Source: Marinimicrobium sp038419845 (GTDB lineage Bacteria > Pseudomonadota > Gammaproteobacteria > Pseudomonadales > Cellvibrionaceae). From it: a DNA stretch of 64,000 nt. Below, in pieces: positions 8,553 through 17,852 of the stretch; position 1 is the first letter of the stretch; the number at the start of each line of letters is the position of its first letter. Where the stretch lies: NCBI RefSeq assembly GCF_038419845.1, contig NZ_JBCAQT010000002.1, positions 124,001 to 188,000 on the forward strand, given 5' to 3'. The position numbers and the translations under genes are program-made. The notes under the pieces were generated by a model. The model worked only from the letters and a program-made list of their open reading frames with translations. It had not been told where the DNA came from and did no database searches.

Positions 8553-10103
8553 TTACTTCACTTCCGGCGGTGTGCTGAAGGTGTGGTAAGGCGCCGGTGA
8601 GGGCACCGTCCATTCCAGACCTTCGGGGTTGTCCCAGACTTCGGCTGTCGCTTTCTTGCCCTTCACGATCGCCGCCACGATGACGTACAGGAACAGTACC
8701 TGGGCCGCCCCGAACAGGAAGGCACCCACGGAGGAGATCATGTTCCAGTCGGCAAACATCATGTGGTAATCCGGGATACGGCGCGGCATGCCGGCCAGAC
8801 CGGAGAAGTGCATGGGAAAGAAGGTCAGGTTCAGGCCGATAAAGGCCATCCAGAAATGGGTCTTCCCCAGGGTTTCGTTGTACATGTTGCCGCACCACTT
8901 GGGCAGCCAGTAGTACACGCCGGCGGTGATCGAGAAGATCGCCCCGGGTACCAGCACGTAGTGGAAGTGTGCCACCACGAAGTAGGTGTCGTGGTACTGG
9001 AAGTCCGCCGGGGCGATCGCCAGCATCAGGCCGGAGAAACCACCGATGGTGAACAGGATCACGAAGGCGACCGAGAACAGCATGGGCGTTTCAAAGGTCA
9101 TGGCCCCGCGGAACATGGTGGCCACCCAGTTGAAGACTTTGACCCCGGTGGGTACCGCGATCAGCATGGTGGCGTACATGAAGAACAGCTCGCCGGCGAT
9201 CGGCATGCCCACAGTGAACATGTGGTGCGCCCAGACGATGAAGCTCAGGAACGCAATGGACGCCGTGGCGTACACCATAGACGAATAACCGAACAGCGGC
9301 TTGCGCGCGAAGGTGGGGATGATCGCACTGACAATACCGAAGGCGGGCAGAATCATGATGTACACCTCGGGGTGCCCGAAGAACCAGAACACGTGCTGGA
9401 ACAGAACCGGGTCACCGCCACCGGCGGCATCAAAGAAGCTGGTGCCGAAGTGGATGTCCATCAGCATCATCGTGACCACACCCGCGAGCACCGGCATGAC
9501 GGCAATCAGCAGGTAGGCGGTGATCAGCCAGGTCCAGACGAACAGCGGCATTTTCATCAGGGTCATGCCCGGGGCGCGCATGTTCAGGATGGTGGCGATG
9601 ATGTTGATTGCCCCCATGATCGAACTGGCGCCCATGATGTGCACGGCGAAGATGAAGAAAGTGACCGAGGGCGGCGCGTAGGTGGTGGACAGCGGCGCGT
9701 AGAAGGTCCAGCCGAAGTTGGGTGCACCGCCTTCCATGAACAGGGTGGAGACCAGCATCAGGAACGCGAAGGGCAGAATCCAGAAGCTCCAGTTGTTCAT
9801 CCGCGGCAGCGCCATATCCGGCGCGCCCACCATCATCGGCAGCATCCAGTTGGCCAGGCCGACGAAGGCCGGCATGACCGCACCAAACACCATGATCAGA
9901 CCGTGCATGGTGGTCATCTGGTTGAAGAAGTTCGGATCGACGATCTGCAGACCGGGCTGGAACAGTTCGGCGCGGATCACCAGCGCGAACGCACCACCCA
10001 GGAAGAACATGGCAAAGCTGAACCAGAGGTACATGCTGCCAATGTCTTTGTGGTTCGTGGTATACAACCAGCGAGTAATACCTTTAGCGGGGCCGTGTGC
10101 CAT
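8553..10103 (-). CDS. ctaD: Cytochrome c oxidase subunit I
   Basis: 516 residues, twelve-helix heme-copper oxidase subunit I. WFFGHPEVYIMILPAFG carries the CuB histidine and the cross-linked Tyr; AHHMFTVGM and the heme a/a3 ligand region YFVVAHFHYVLVPGA are intact, so the binuclear centre should be functional. MHGLIMVFGAVMPAFVGLANWM is the early conserved segment. Reduces oxygen to water with proton pumping. It follows ctaC by 11 bases. ctaD and ctaC share one operon. Confidence 0.98.
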   Translation of the reverse strand: MAHGPAKGITRWLYTTNHKDIGSMYLWFSFAMFFLGGAFALVIRAELFQPGLQIVDPNFFNQMTTMHGLIMVFGAVMPAFVGLANWMLPMMVGAPDMALPRMNNWSFWILPFAFLMLVSTLFMEGGAPNFGWTFYAPLSTTYAPPSVTFFIFAVHIMGASSIMGAINIIATILNMRAPGMTLMKMPLFVWTWLITAYLLIAVMPVLAGVVTMMLMDIHFGTSFFDAAGGGDPVLFQHVFWFFGHPEVYIMILPAFGIVSAIIPTFARKPLFGYSSMVYATASIAFLSFIVWAHHMFTVGMPIAGELFFMYATMLIAVPTGVKVFNWVATMFRGAMTFETPMLFSVAFVILFTIGGFSGLMLAIAPADFQYHDTYFVVAHFHYVLVPGAIFSITAGVYYWLPKWCGNMYNETLGKTHFWMAFIGLNLTFFPMHFSGLAGMPRRIPDYHMMFADWNMISSVGAFLFGAAQVLFLYVIVAAIVKGKKATAEVWDNPEGLEWTVPSPAPYHTFSTPPEVK

Positions 10104-10114
10104 TGCTTTACCTC

Positions 10115-11257
10115 CTAGTTGCCTTGCTTGTGGTTATAGACATCAATGGGCTGTGCTTCATCGCCCATATTGTTGCCCCAGGCATTGCGCTCGTAGGTGA
10201 CCACGGCGGCAATATCCACCTCGCTCAGCTGTTCGCCAAAGGCCTGCATGGCGGTACCGGGAGACCCGTTCACCACGATATCGATATGGTCCTCCATGGG
10301 ACCCACTGAAACCCCACCTTTGAGAGTGGGGAAAACACCACTGACGCCTTCACCGTTGGGCTGATGGCACGCGGCGCACCATTGACCATACACTTGTTCG
10401 CCGCGCTCATAGAGCTCGTCGAAACTGAAGGTTTTCTCGGTGAGCTTGGCCAGCTCCTCGGCCTCTTCTTTCTTGGCCGTCATCCATTCGCGGTAGTCTT
10501 CCTGGCTCTTGGCTTCGACCACAATGGGCATGAAGCCGTGGTCTTTACCACACAGCTCGGCGCACTGGCCGCGATAGACGCCAGGCTCTTCGATGATCGC
10601 CCAGGATTCGTTGATGAAGCCGGGGATGGCGTCTTTCTTGACGCCCAGATCCGGTACCCACCAGGCGTGGATCACGTCTGAGGAGGTGATCAGGAAGCGG
10701 ATCTTCTGATCCACCGGAACCACCAGCGGCTCGTCCACTTCCAGCAGATAGTTGGGGTTCTTGGGAGCGAAGCCCTCGATTTCATCGCGCGGCGTGCTCA
10801 GGTTACTGAAGAAACTGAAATCTTCCTCCACATAATCGTATTTCCAGCGCCACTGGTAGCCGGTAATCAGCACATCCACGTCCGCTTCGGACGAGTCGTA
10901 GAGCTTGATCAGGCTGCTGGTGGCGGGAATGGCCATGATGACCAGAATGATCAGGGGGATCGCCGTCCAGAGAATCTCCAGACCGGTGCTCTCATGGAAG
11001 TTGGCGGGTTTCACGCCGCGGGATTTGCGGTGCATGATCATGCTGTAGAACATGATGCTGAACACCACCACCCCAATGGCCACACACCACCAGAACATCT
11101 CCATGTGGAGGCCCTGGATTTCGCGGCTGACCGGGGTCACCCCCTCGGTCATATTAAACTTCCAACGCTCCACCTCGTCTGCCAGCGACTGATAACTGGT
11201 CAGCAGCAAGGCAGGGGAAAGCAGCCAGGCAAACAGCCTATGCGCTCGTCTAAACAT
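10115..11257 (-). CDS. ctaC: Cytochrome c oxidase subunit II with fused cytochrome c domain (caa3 type)
   Basis: 380 residues: signal peptide, two membrane helices (about 50-75 and 92-112), cupredoxin CuA domain with His197 and the CAELCGKDHGFM cluster (Cys232, Cys236, His240, Met243), then a linker and a C-terminal cytochrome c domain with CAACH at 294-298. The fused heme domain makes this a caa3-type subunit that can carry its own electron donor. First gene of the operon; ACGGAGAA lies about 7 bases before the ATG. Confidence 0.97.
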   Translation of the reverse strand: MFRRAHRLFAWLLSPALLLTSYQSLADEVERWKFNMTEGVTPVSREIQGLHMEMFWWCVAIGVVVFSIMFYSMIMHRKSRGVKPANFHESTGLEILWTAIPLIILVIMAIPATSSLIKLYDSSEADVDVLITGYQWRWKYDYVEEDFSFFSNLSTPRDEIEGFAPKNPNYLLEVDEPLVVPVDQKIRFLITSSDVIHAWWVPDLGVKKDAIPGFINESWAIIEEPGVYRGQCAELCGKDHGFMPIVVEAKSQEDYREWMTAKKEEAEELAKLTEKTFSFDELYERGEQVYGQWCAACHQPNGEGVSGVFPTLKGGVSVGPMEDHIDIVVNGSPGTAMQAFGEQLSEVDIAAVVTYERNAWGNNMGDEAQPIDVYNHKQGN

Positions 11258-11656
11258 CGCCCAATTTCTCCGTGTAGCTATGCTTTATTTGTATTTCAAA
11301 CAACCCCGAAACTCTGACAGCCCCGGCAATCGCGGTCACATAGGCAGCCGCCAACAGGATGACGACGCCTCCCCCGCCCTTTGTCTTTCCGCACGGCATC
11401 GACAGCACCCACACGAGGGTTTCTGTGGCTCCTGCGGGTGTCGGCCGGGAAAACCAACGGATTCAAGTCTGGCGGGATACAATAAGCGGGGCCTCGACGG
11501 TGCGTCGCCCCCACAGGCCGCTAGGAGGCCACAAGAGGGCAAAAAAGTCAATGCTTTTATGGCCTTAGGGCCCGTTTGAAGCGGCTCTCAGAGCGGGTAA
11601 ACTGCGGGCTGTTTCAGCCCCACAACGTCCACCCATTGCTGGCTGTGAGAATCGCC
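11258..11656. other. 399-bp intergenic region between divergent ctaC and MATE genes
   Basis: No convincing gene. It must hold the promoter for the minus-strand oxidase operon and one for the plus-strand MATE gene. A TTGAAA hexamer on the minus strand near 11296-11301 is a possible -35, but I see no matching -10. GGGCTGTTTCAGCCC (about 11606-11620) is a small hairpin upstream of the MATE start. Confidence 0.5.
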
Positions 11657-13018
11657 ATGAACACTCCCGCTGTGCCCGCAACTGCCACCCCCGACCACCG
11701 GCGGGTCTGGCAACTCGCCTGGCCGATCATGCTCAGCAACCTGTCCATTCCCCTGATGGGCGCGGTCGACACCGCGATTCTGGGCCATCTGCCCAGCCCG
11801 CAGTACCTGGGGGCGGTCGCGATCGGGGCCAGCATCCTGAGTCTGCTGTTCTGGTCGTTTGGTTTCCTGCGCATGGGCACCACCAGCCTGACGGCGCGCC
11901 TGACCGGAGCGGGCGATGACAGCGGCTGCCGCCTGGTGTTGGCCCAGAGCGCGATACTCGCGCTGCTTCTGGCCGCCCTGATCGTCGCTACCGGCCCCTG
12001 GCTGATTCCCCTGGCCCTGAAACTGATGAACCCGAGCGCCGAGGTGGCGGCTCTGGCGCAGAGTTACGGCCAGATCCGCCTGTTCAGTGCCCCCGCCAGC
12101 CTGATGAATTTCGCCCTGATCGGCTGGTTTATCGGCCGCCAGGACACGCGCCGACCTCTGGCGATCCTGGTGACCGTCAACGGCCTGAACATCGCGCTGG
12201 ACGCCCTGCTGATTCTGGGGCTCGGGCTCAACAGTGACGGCGCCGCCTGGGCGAGCGTGCTGGCCGAGTACGGAGGGCTGGCACTGGGCCTGGTCCTGCT
12301 CAGGGGAATGCTGAAGGGCATGGAAGGCAGGCTCGACAGACCCCAGCTGCGCCATTGGCACCGCTACCGGGGGTTACTGCAGGTGAACCGGCACCTGTTT
12401 GTGCGCACCCTGTGCCTGCTGCTGGTGTTCGCGTTTTTCGCCGCCCAGGGCGCGCGCCTGGGCGACTCGGTGCTCGCGGCCAATGCCATCCTGTTGCAGT
12501 TTCTGATGCTCACCTCCTACGCCCTGGACGGCTTCGCCCACGCGGCCGAGGCCCTGGCCGGACGGGCCATTGGCGCCCGGCAGCTGGATCAGTTTATCGC
12601 CGCCACCCGCCTGACGAGCGTCTGGGCGCTGATCTTTGCCGGGCTCATCGCGCTGGTGTTCACGCTGGGGGCACCCTGGTTGCCCGGCCTGTTTACCGAG
12701 CTGGACGCGGTTCTGGCACTGGTTCGGGAGTACTACGTCTGGGTCTGCCTGCTGCCGCTGATCGGGGTCTGGGGCTACCAGCTGGACGGGATTTTTCTCG
12801 GCAGCGGCCACACCGGCGCGATGCAGTACACGGTGCTGGCGTCGGCACTGGGCGTCTTTCTGCCCGCCTGGTGGGCGCTGCAACCCTGGGGAAACCAGGG
12901 CCTCTGGCTGGCGTTTGTACTGTTTAACGGCGCCCGAGGCCTGCTGCTCGGCGCCGTTTTCTGGCACCTGACCCGCACTGGGCGGTGGATTCAGGGCCGA
13001 ACTTTTATCGCCAAGTAA
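11657..13018 (+). CDS. MATE-family efflux transporter (DinF-like)
   Basis: 453 residues from the ATG at 11657. Twelve hydrophobic segments in two six-helix halves. The opening WQLAWPIMLSNLSIPLMGAVDTAILGHL is the MATE signature, and the subfamily resembles DinF (sequence FGFLRMGTTSLTAR and ANAILLQFLMLTSYALDGFAHAAEAL). Exports cationic drugs or metabolites in exchange for H+ or Na+; the substrate cannot be read from the sequence. It is monocistronic, divergent from the oxidase operon. Unlike the classic dinF it has no lexA neighbour and I saw no LexA box. Confidence 0.9.
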   Translation: MNTPAVPATATPDHRRVWQLAWPIMLSNLSIPLMGAVDTAILGHLPSPQYLGAVAIGASILSLLFWSFGFLRMGTTSLTARLTGAGDDSGCRLVLAQSAILALLLAALIVATGPWLIPLALKLMNPSAEVAALAQSYGQIRLFSAPASLMNFALIGWFIGRQDTRRPLAILVTVNGLNIALDALLILGLGLNSDGAAWASVLAEYGGLALGLVLLRGMLKGMEGRLDRPQLRHWHRYRGLLQVNRHLFVRTLCLLLVFAFFAAQGARLGDSVLAANAILLQFLMLTSYALDGFAHAAEALAGRAIGARQLDQFIAATRLTSVWALIFAGLIALVFTLGAPWLPGLFTELDAVLALVREYYVWVCLLPLIGVWGYQLDGIFLGSGHTGAMQYTVLASALGVFLPAWWALQPWGNQGLWLAFVLFNGARGLLLGAVFWHLTRTGRWIQGRTFIAK

Positions 13019-13032
13019 CATCGCCAAGTAAC
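13007..13032 (+). repeat. 13-bp tandem duplication over the MATE stop codon
   Basis: ATCGCCAAGTAAC occurs twice in direct tandem (13007-13019 and 13020-13032). The first copy contains the stop codon of the MATE gene, so the protein is unaffected. Probably a replication-slippage duplication. Confidence 0.8.
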
Positions 13033-13251
13033 ATTATGGTGGGTCAACGCCCCCGATTATAAGCAATTGCTCTTAAAGTCGACTTGTAATTATGGGCTTT
13101 TGAATTAACTTTAGGTAATACCAATCGTCGGTCTATTGAACACTGCGACGCTGGTTCAAGCGCTGGCCATTACCAGTGGAAGCCGGACATCGACGCCACT
13201 CACCCCTCAACCAGCCACCCCTTTTGGGCGTGTCGGAGAACCCATCATCCC

Positions 13252-13902
13252 ATGTGTCTCAAACCACTCGACGAGATTCGAGCGTTAATACGGCGGGCGA
13301 AAGCGAGGGACATCGAGACAGGACGGCTCAGTCAGGTGCTGGAACAGCGCTCGGCACGCCTGCACGAGGCCATCAAGCTGCCGCCGGACCAGGCCGCTCC
13401 GGCGCTGCGGGATTTTGTCGTGCGCTACATCGAGCATGTGCCGGAATTTGTCGGTGCCATTGATGCCATGACCCGTGAGGCCGGCATCAACCATCGGGTG
13501 GAGCCACTGCTGAACATCGCGTGTGATTATTTTCTGTCGCCGCCGGATCTGGTCCAGGACCACAGTCAGCTGGAGGCCCTTCTGGATGAGGCCTACCTGG
13601 CGCACCGGTTACTGGAGGAGGTCAACGACCGCTTTATCGGCCACTGCGGCATCCCCCTGGCACCCATGGATACCACTCGGGCCAATGTCATCGCCCACGA
13701 GCTCATCGGCGAGCCCTTCGCCAACGAGCTGGACCAGGCCGTGCTGTTTTCCGCCGAGCTATTGCTCAACGAGTACCCCTTTGAGGGCGACAACTTCGAG
13801 CGCTACATCGAGCAGCACAAAAGCCGCGGCTGGTCGAAAGAGCTCAGCCGCTGGCCCTGCCTGGCCACCGACCTGGAGATCGACCTGCGTTTCAGCTCCT
13901 GA
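13252..13902 (+). CDS. Conserved-looking soluble protein, unknown function
   Basis: 216 residues, acidic, mostly helical in appearance, no signal peptide or membrane segment. Notable stretches are LRDFVVRYIEHVPEFVGAIDAMTREAG and LLEEVNDRFIGHCGIPLAPMDTTRANVIAHELIG. The ATG at 13252 has GGAG about 16 bases upstream, further than usual. Its 3' end overlaps the convergent peroxiredoxin gene by 11 bases. I do not recognise a family with a described function. Confidence 0.75.
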   Translation: MCLKPLDEIRALIRRAKARDIETGRLSQVLEQRSARLHEAIKLPPDQAAPALRDFVVRYIEHVPEFVGAIDAMTREAGINHRVEPLLNIACDYFLSPPDLVQDHSQLEALLDEAYLAHRLLEEVNDRFIGHCGIPLAPMDTTRANVIAHELIGEPFANELDQAVLFSAELLLNEYPFEGDNFERYIEQHKSRGWSKELSRWPCLATDLEIDLRFSS

Positions 13903-14446
13903 GCTCTCCCAGAATGTCGGTCGGGTTGCGGTGCGGGGGAAACACCGGGTAATACACCTTGCGAATCACGCCATCCTCAATCAGCAGGGTCAGGCGCTTG
14001 ATGTAATAATCCGATTCGTACTCGAAGGTGGGCAGGTCCAGCGCCTTCGCCAGCTTCAGGTCGCTGTCGTTGAGTAGCGTGTAATTCAGGCGCAGGCGCT
14101 CGACCGCGTCGCGCTGCTCCTCCAACGGCTGGGCACTGACCCCGAACACTTCCACCCCCAGGCGCTGGAACTCGGGGTAACGGTCGCGAAAGGCGCAGCA
14201 TTGGGTGGTGCAGCCCCGGGCGCCGGGTATCTTGTTCCAGCCGATCATCGGCGGTCGCTCGGGCTTGCCGGTCATGGGGTAGAAAAACACCACCGCCAGT
14301 CCCTTGTGGCGACTCAGATCCACCGTTTCACCACTGGTGCTGACCCGCTCGACCGATGGCAGCGCCATCCCCTGAAGGTGATCACAGGCACCGTCATTCT
14401 CCGGCTCTGGAAGCCCCTCCGGCAGCATGTACAGATTTTTGGCCAT
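13892..14446 (-). CDS. Peroxiredoxin (AhpC/TSA superfamily, BCP-like)
   Basis: 184 residues. FFYPMTGKPERPP and GARGCTTQCCAFRDRY form the active site: Cys79 aligns with the peroxidatic Cys of BCP-type peroxiredoxins and Cys84 with the resolving Cys five residues later. PVFPPHRNPTDILGEL closes the domain. Reduces peroxides with thioredoxin or a similar donor, in the cytoplasm. Monocistronic and convergent with the gene at 13252. The spacing of the active site from the N-terminus is longer than in E. coli Bcp because of an N-terminal extension. Confidence 0.88.
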   Translation of the reverse strand: MAKNLYMLPEGLPEPENDGACDHLQGMALPSVERVSTSGETVDLSRHKGLAVVFFYPMTGKPERPPMIGWNKIPGARGCTTQCCAFRDRYPEFQRLGVEVFGVSAQPLEEQRDAVERLRLNYTLLNDSDLKLAKALDLPTFEYESDYYIKRLTLLIEDGVIRKVYYPVFPPHRNPTDILGELRS

Positions 14447-14727
14447 ACGTTTTTACCCTTTTATCATCTGAGGATCTGCCTCATGCACAACCTCGGTGGT
14501 CGATGTAAGCCTCTCTCCCGGCTCATCTTCCTGTTGAGAGTCCAGCGATCACAGAAAGTCCGCTGTCTCTTGCGAACTTCGATACCGCAAGTCTCGTGCC
14601 ACTGCGCCCGCCAAACCCGCGATATACAAGGAGTTTACTCCCTGATTCACAGGGCGCGCCAGTCACAGCGTTCCAGATAGATCAAATTTACCCGACCCGC
14701 CGTGCACCAATATTGAGCACACCCATT

Positions 14728-14826
14728 CAAAAAGGGGACGCAAAAAGGGGACGGAGGGATTTAATTTTAACCAGATTGATCAAAATAAAATCCCTCCGTC
14801 CCCTTTTTGGCGTCGTCCCCTTTTTG
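14728..14826. repeat. Long palindromic repeat, copy 1 (REP-like)
   Basis: Inverted repeat with arms AAAAAGGGGACGGAGGGATT and its complement around a central AT-rich loop containing CCAGATTGATC. An extra outer pair of AAAAAGGGGACG / CGTCCCCTTTTT flanks the arms. A second copy at 22894-22968 has the loop in the reverse orientation. Sequences of this AAAAGGGGAC type commonly surround REP-associated tyrosine transposases in gammaproteobacteria; no transposase is present here. The remainder of 14447-14939 holds no gene that I can support. Confidence 0.8.
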
Positions 14827-14831
14827 GAGAG

Positions 14832-14864
14832 TGCATACGTATGCAGGGGATGCATACGTATGCA
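14832..14864. promoter_or_regulatory. Tandem 14-bp palindromic operator upstream of the amylase gene
   Basis: TGCATACGTATGCA is repeated exactly at 14832-14845 and 14851-14864, centre to centre 19 bp, on nearly the same helix face. A perfect palindrome centred on CG is the usual form of a LacI-family operator; MalR-type regulators of maltodextrin genes would fit the neighbouring amylase. No regulator gene is present in the window, so the identity is inference. It ends 75 bases before the amylase start. Confidence 0.7.
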
Positions 14865-14939
14865 GGCAATTGTGCCCGGGTGAGGGCGGGCATAGCATGG
14901 CTCCGAGATAAAAAAGACAACTCTCTGGAGCGATCAATA

Positions 14940-17132
14940 ATGACAACCCTTTTCGGTAAATTCGGTTCTGTTCTGTCCCTGTTTCTCGTGCTTGCGCTCG
15001 GATCGCTCGCCGGTTGTGGCGGTTCTTCCGGCGATGACCCGGCACCCGGGGGCGGCGATGATGTGGTCAACGACGACCCGAGCGAGGATGACGACCAGGA
15101 AGACCAGGACGACAGCGAGGATGACCCCGTCGCTGAACCGCTGACCTGCAACAACCCCACCTATGACGAGGCTCAGAATCTGCGTATTTACCAGGTGATG
15201 ACCGAGTCGTTCATCAACGGCAACCCCTCGATTGGCCACGGCGTGGGCTACGGCACCAGCCACCACATGGGGGACATTCAGGGCATTACCGACAGCCTCG
15301 AGTACATAAAGGGCCTGGGCTTCAACGCCATCTGGCTCACCCCCATCTTTGACAGCGTGCCGCTTCCGGAGCAGGACCTGGCGGCCGACCGACTCGATGC
15401 CACCGGGTATTACGCCAGCAACTTTTTTGCGATCGACCCCAACTTTGGCAGCCTGGACGAGGCCCGCGAGCTGGTGGAAAAAGCCCACGAGCTCGGGCTC
15501 TATGTGTTTTTTGACGGGGTCTTCGGGCATTTCAAAAACAATGCGCAGGACTACCCCTCGCGCGAAGGCCACATTCTCAGCAGCGGGGGCGACAGTGTGG
15601 CCGGCACGGGTCAGCTGGCGCTTTATCCGGAAGATTTAGAATTTTTCAAGGAAGTCGCCACTTTCTGGATTGAAGAGCTCAAGATCGATGGCTGGCGTCT
15701 GGATCAGGCCTATCAGGTGCCACTGGATGCCTGGGTCGGCATCCGCCGCGCCGTGGAGCAAACCTCGGCCGAGGTGACCTACACCAACGCCAAGGGCGAT
15801 ACCGTCAACCCGCTGGGCTACATGGTCGCCGAAATCTGGAAAGGCCCCGGGGAGATTGCCGCCGAGGGCTACGGCACCGCTGAAGAGCCCGCTCTCTGCT
15901 CGGCGTTTGATTTTCCCATGCGCTACGCCCTGGTGCGCAGCCTGGCGGTGGAAGAGAACGGCGGACGCACCCCCAGCGCGGGCCAACTGAATACCGGTTT
16001 TGCCAGCCACAACAATTACCCTGAACACGCCCGGCCCAACGGCTTTCTGGGCAACCACGACCTGGTGCGCTTTGGTGACCTGCTCCAGCGGGGCGACATC
16101 GCCGGGCCGGAAGATGACAGCTACTGGCAGCGTCACAAGGCCGCCTACAGTTTTCTGGCCGCCTACACCGGTCCCATCACCCTGTATTACGGCGAGGAAA
16201 TCGGCCAGGAGCTCGCCGACTATGCCGATCAGGTGACCGCCAATTGCGCGGACCAGGGCCTGTGTGACGACCATGTGGCCCGGACCGATGGCATGATCGA
16301 GGGTCTGCCCAGCGGCTCTGAGCATGCCGTGTTCACGGCGAACGAGCGCCAGGCCGATCTGCGCGGGTATCTGAGCGAGCTGATGCATCTGCGCGCCCAG
16401 GAGCCGGCGCTCTATCGGGGCGAACGCCTACCCGTCACGGTGCCGGCCGATATCGCCGGTGACCTCTATGCCAATTACAAAGCCCATGAGAATGAGGGCA
16501 TCGTCTATCTGCTGAACGTCAGTGATACCGCCGTGATCGCCTCCTTCGATGCCTGCGCCCTGGGCAGTGCCGGGGACCTGACCAATCTGCTGACCGACGA
16601 GATCATCAGCGCTGAAGATGCGCAGTATCAGATTCAGGTACCGGCCACGACCGGCGTGTTTCTGAAAGTGAACGAGCCCCTGCCCGAGGGACCCGGCTGT
16701 GGTGGCAGTTCGGGTCCCGTGGGCGAAGGTCCGCTGGCCGCCTGTGACGCGCCCACCGTGGACGAAGCGGGACCGCTGGAGAACGAGACCGTCTACATTC
16801 GCGGCACCTACGCCGGTGGCAATGCCTTTGACGCGACGCCCAGTGATCGGAGCTTCAGCTACAAAGGGGACAATATCTACCAGGTGGTGGTCACTGAAGA
16901 CAGCGCCACCGACTATACCTTCAAGTTCGCCACCAGTGACTGGAGCCGCGAGTACGCCGTCGCCGGCAGCGCGGCGGTCACAATCGGGCAGGAACAACCC
17001 TTGGCGACCGCCTCGGGTCCGGGGACCGAATCGGCCATCGAGATTCCCGAGGCGGCGGACTATGTGTTCAGCTTCCAGCTGGATAATGACCTGGAAGGCG
17101 GCACAATGATGGTCAGCCAGTGCGCTCCCTGA
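14940..17132 (+). CDS. GH13 alpha-amylase-family lipoprotein
   Basis: 730 residues from the ATG at 14940 (CTGGAG about 10 bases upstream). Lipobox SLAGC with Cys26, followed by an Asp/Glu-rich linker (about 33-60). GH13 barrel: RIYQVMTESF, FNAIWLTPIF, VFFDGVFGH, then WRLDQAY (nucleophile Asp), MVAEIWKGP (acid/base Glu) and GFLGNHDLVRF (third Asp). After residue about 600, a separate beta domain (VYIRGTYAGGNAFD...FKFATSDW) resembles pullulanase-type carbohydrate-binding modules. A surface-attached enzyme cutting alpha-glucans into oligosaccharides. Its end overlaps the convergent DUF2334 gene by 20 bases. Confidence 0.92.
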   Translation: MTTLFGKFGSVLSLFLVLALGSLAGCGGSSGDDPAPGGGDDVVNDDPSEDDDQEDQDDSEDDPVAEPLTCNNPTYDEAQNLRIYQVMTESFINGNPSIGHGVGYGTSHHMGDIQGITDSLEYIKGLGFNAIWLTPIFDSVPLPEQDLAADRLDATGYYASNFFAIDPNFGSLDEARELVEKAHELGLYVFFDGVFGHFKNNAQDYPSREGHILSSGGDSVAGTGQLALYPEDLEFFKEVATFWIEELKIDGWRLDQAYQVPLDAWVGIRRAVEQTSAEVTYTNAKGDTVNPLGYMVAEIWKGPGEIAAEGYGTAEEPALCSAFDFPMRYALVRSLAVEENGGRTPSAGQLNTGFASHNNYPEHARPNGFLGNHDLVRFGDLLQRGDIAGPEDDSYWQRHKAAYSFLAAYTGPITLYYGEEIGQELADYADQVTANCADQGLCDDHVARTDGMIEGLPSGSEHAVFTANERQADLRGYLSELMHLRAQEPALYRGERLPVTVPADIAGDLYANYKAHENEGIVYLLNVSDTAVIASFDACALGSAGDLTNLLTDEIISAEDAQYQIQVPATTGVFLKVNEPLPEGPGCGGSSGPVGEGPLAACDAPTVDEAGPLENETVYIRGTYAGGNAFDATPSDRSFSYKGDNIYQVVVTEDSATDYTFKFATSDWSREYAVAGSAAVTIGQEQPLATASGPGTESAIEIPEAADYVFSFQLDNDLEGGTMMVSQCAP

Positions 17133-17850
17133 TGGGGCGCGCAGGCGCCCGGTCGAACAGGGTGCGATAGTCCAGGCATTCCGTCAGCTCCGCCAGCGCC
17201 CGGGACAGGTCCCGGGCAAGCAACAGCTCGCCGTCATAGGGGTGCAGGGCCAGGCGCAGCGGCCGGCGCTCACTCGCCAGCGCCCGGTTGGCCCGATTCC
17301 ACAGTCGCAGGCCGCATTGGCGACCGGCCGTATCGGCCTCAAACCCGAGCAATGGCAGGTGCCACCTGACCACTTTGGCCGCGCCGGTCACCTGGTAGAG
17401 CCCTGAGGTGGTTTCAAAATAGCGGAAGGGGGAGGCCGCCAGATCCTGGCGGTGCAGGGGACCCAAGGCCCAGGCCGGAGGGACATAGAGCTCGGGCGGC
17501 GTCAGTCGATGATGCTCAAACCAGGCATGGTTGTCCACCAGCAGCTGACGCAGAGCCCGGCGGGACAGGCTCAGGTGCTCGGCGGCCTGGCGGGAGATAA
17601 AGCGCGCGTGCCAACGGTGATACAGGCCCGCAATCCGCCCGGCCCGGTGGTGCCAGCCGTGGCCCGCCAGCTCCAGCCCTTGCTGCTGCCAGAGGGCGAG
17701 CTGCTCAATGTCACGCGGCTGCCAGTCCCGCCCGGGCACCACCAGCAGGACCAGGCCCGCTCGGGCGGCCGGGGGAATGCGCTGGATCAGATCGGCCACC
17801 CGACCCAGCGTCTCGGGCATCACATCGTGAATGGAAACCAGCGCCCGCAC
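17113..17850 (-). CDS. DUF2334 polysaccharide-deacetylase-like protein
   Basis: 245 residues, no signal peptide. VSIHDVMPETL and ELAGHGWHHRAG carry the Asp and His-rich metal motifs of the NodB-like/DUF2334 group; LALHPYDGE is the late conserved His/Asp motif. Such proteins remove acyl groups from amino-sugars in glycans or glycolipids. It lies 2 bases after the GT4 gene, third in a minus-strand operon with a sulfotransferase and a glycosyltransferase, so a shared glycan or glycolipid substrate is likely. Confidence 0.83.
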   Translation of the reverse strand: MRALVSIHDVMPETLGRVADLIQRIPPAARAGLVLLVVPGRDWQPRDIEQLALWQQQGLELAGHGWHHRAGRIAGLYHRWHARFISRQAAEHLSLSRRALRQLLVDNHAWFEHHRLTPPELYVPPAWALGPLHRQDLAASPFRYFETTSGLYQVTGAAKVVRWHLPLLGFEADTAGRQCGLRLWNRANRALASERRPLRLALHPYDGELLLARDLSRALAELTECLDYRTLFDRAPARPIRERTG

Positions 17851-17852
17851 GG

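Noticed and set aside
8763..10118. Long open frame opposite ctaD
   Set aside because: It is antisense to a clear oxidase subunit I gene, is rich in His, Gln, Gly and Arg in the manner of GC-rich shadow frames, and has no ribosome site.
14865..14939. Promoter between the tandem operator and the amylase start
   Set aside because: TTGTGC followed 17 bases later by TAGCAT is too weak to claim; the real promoter could also overlap the operators.
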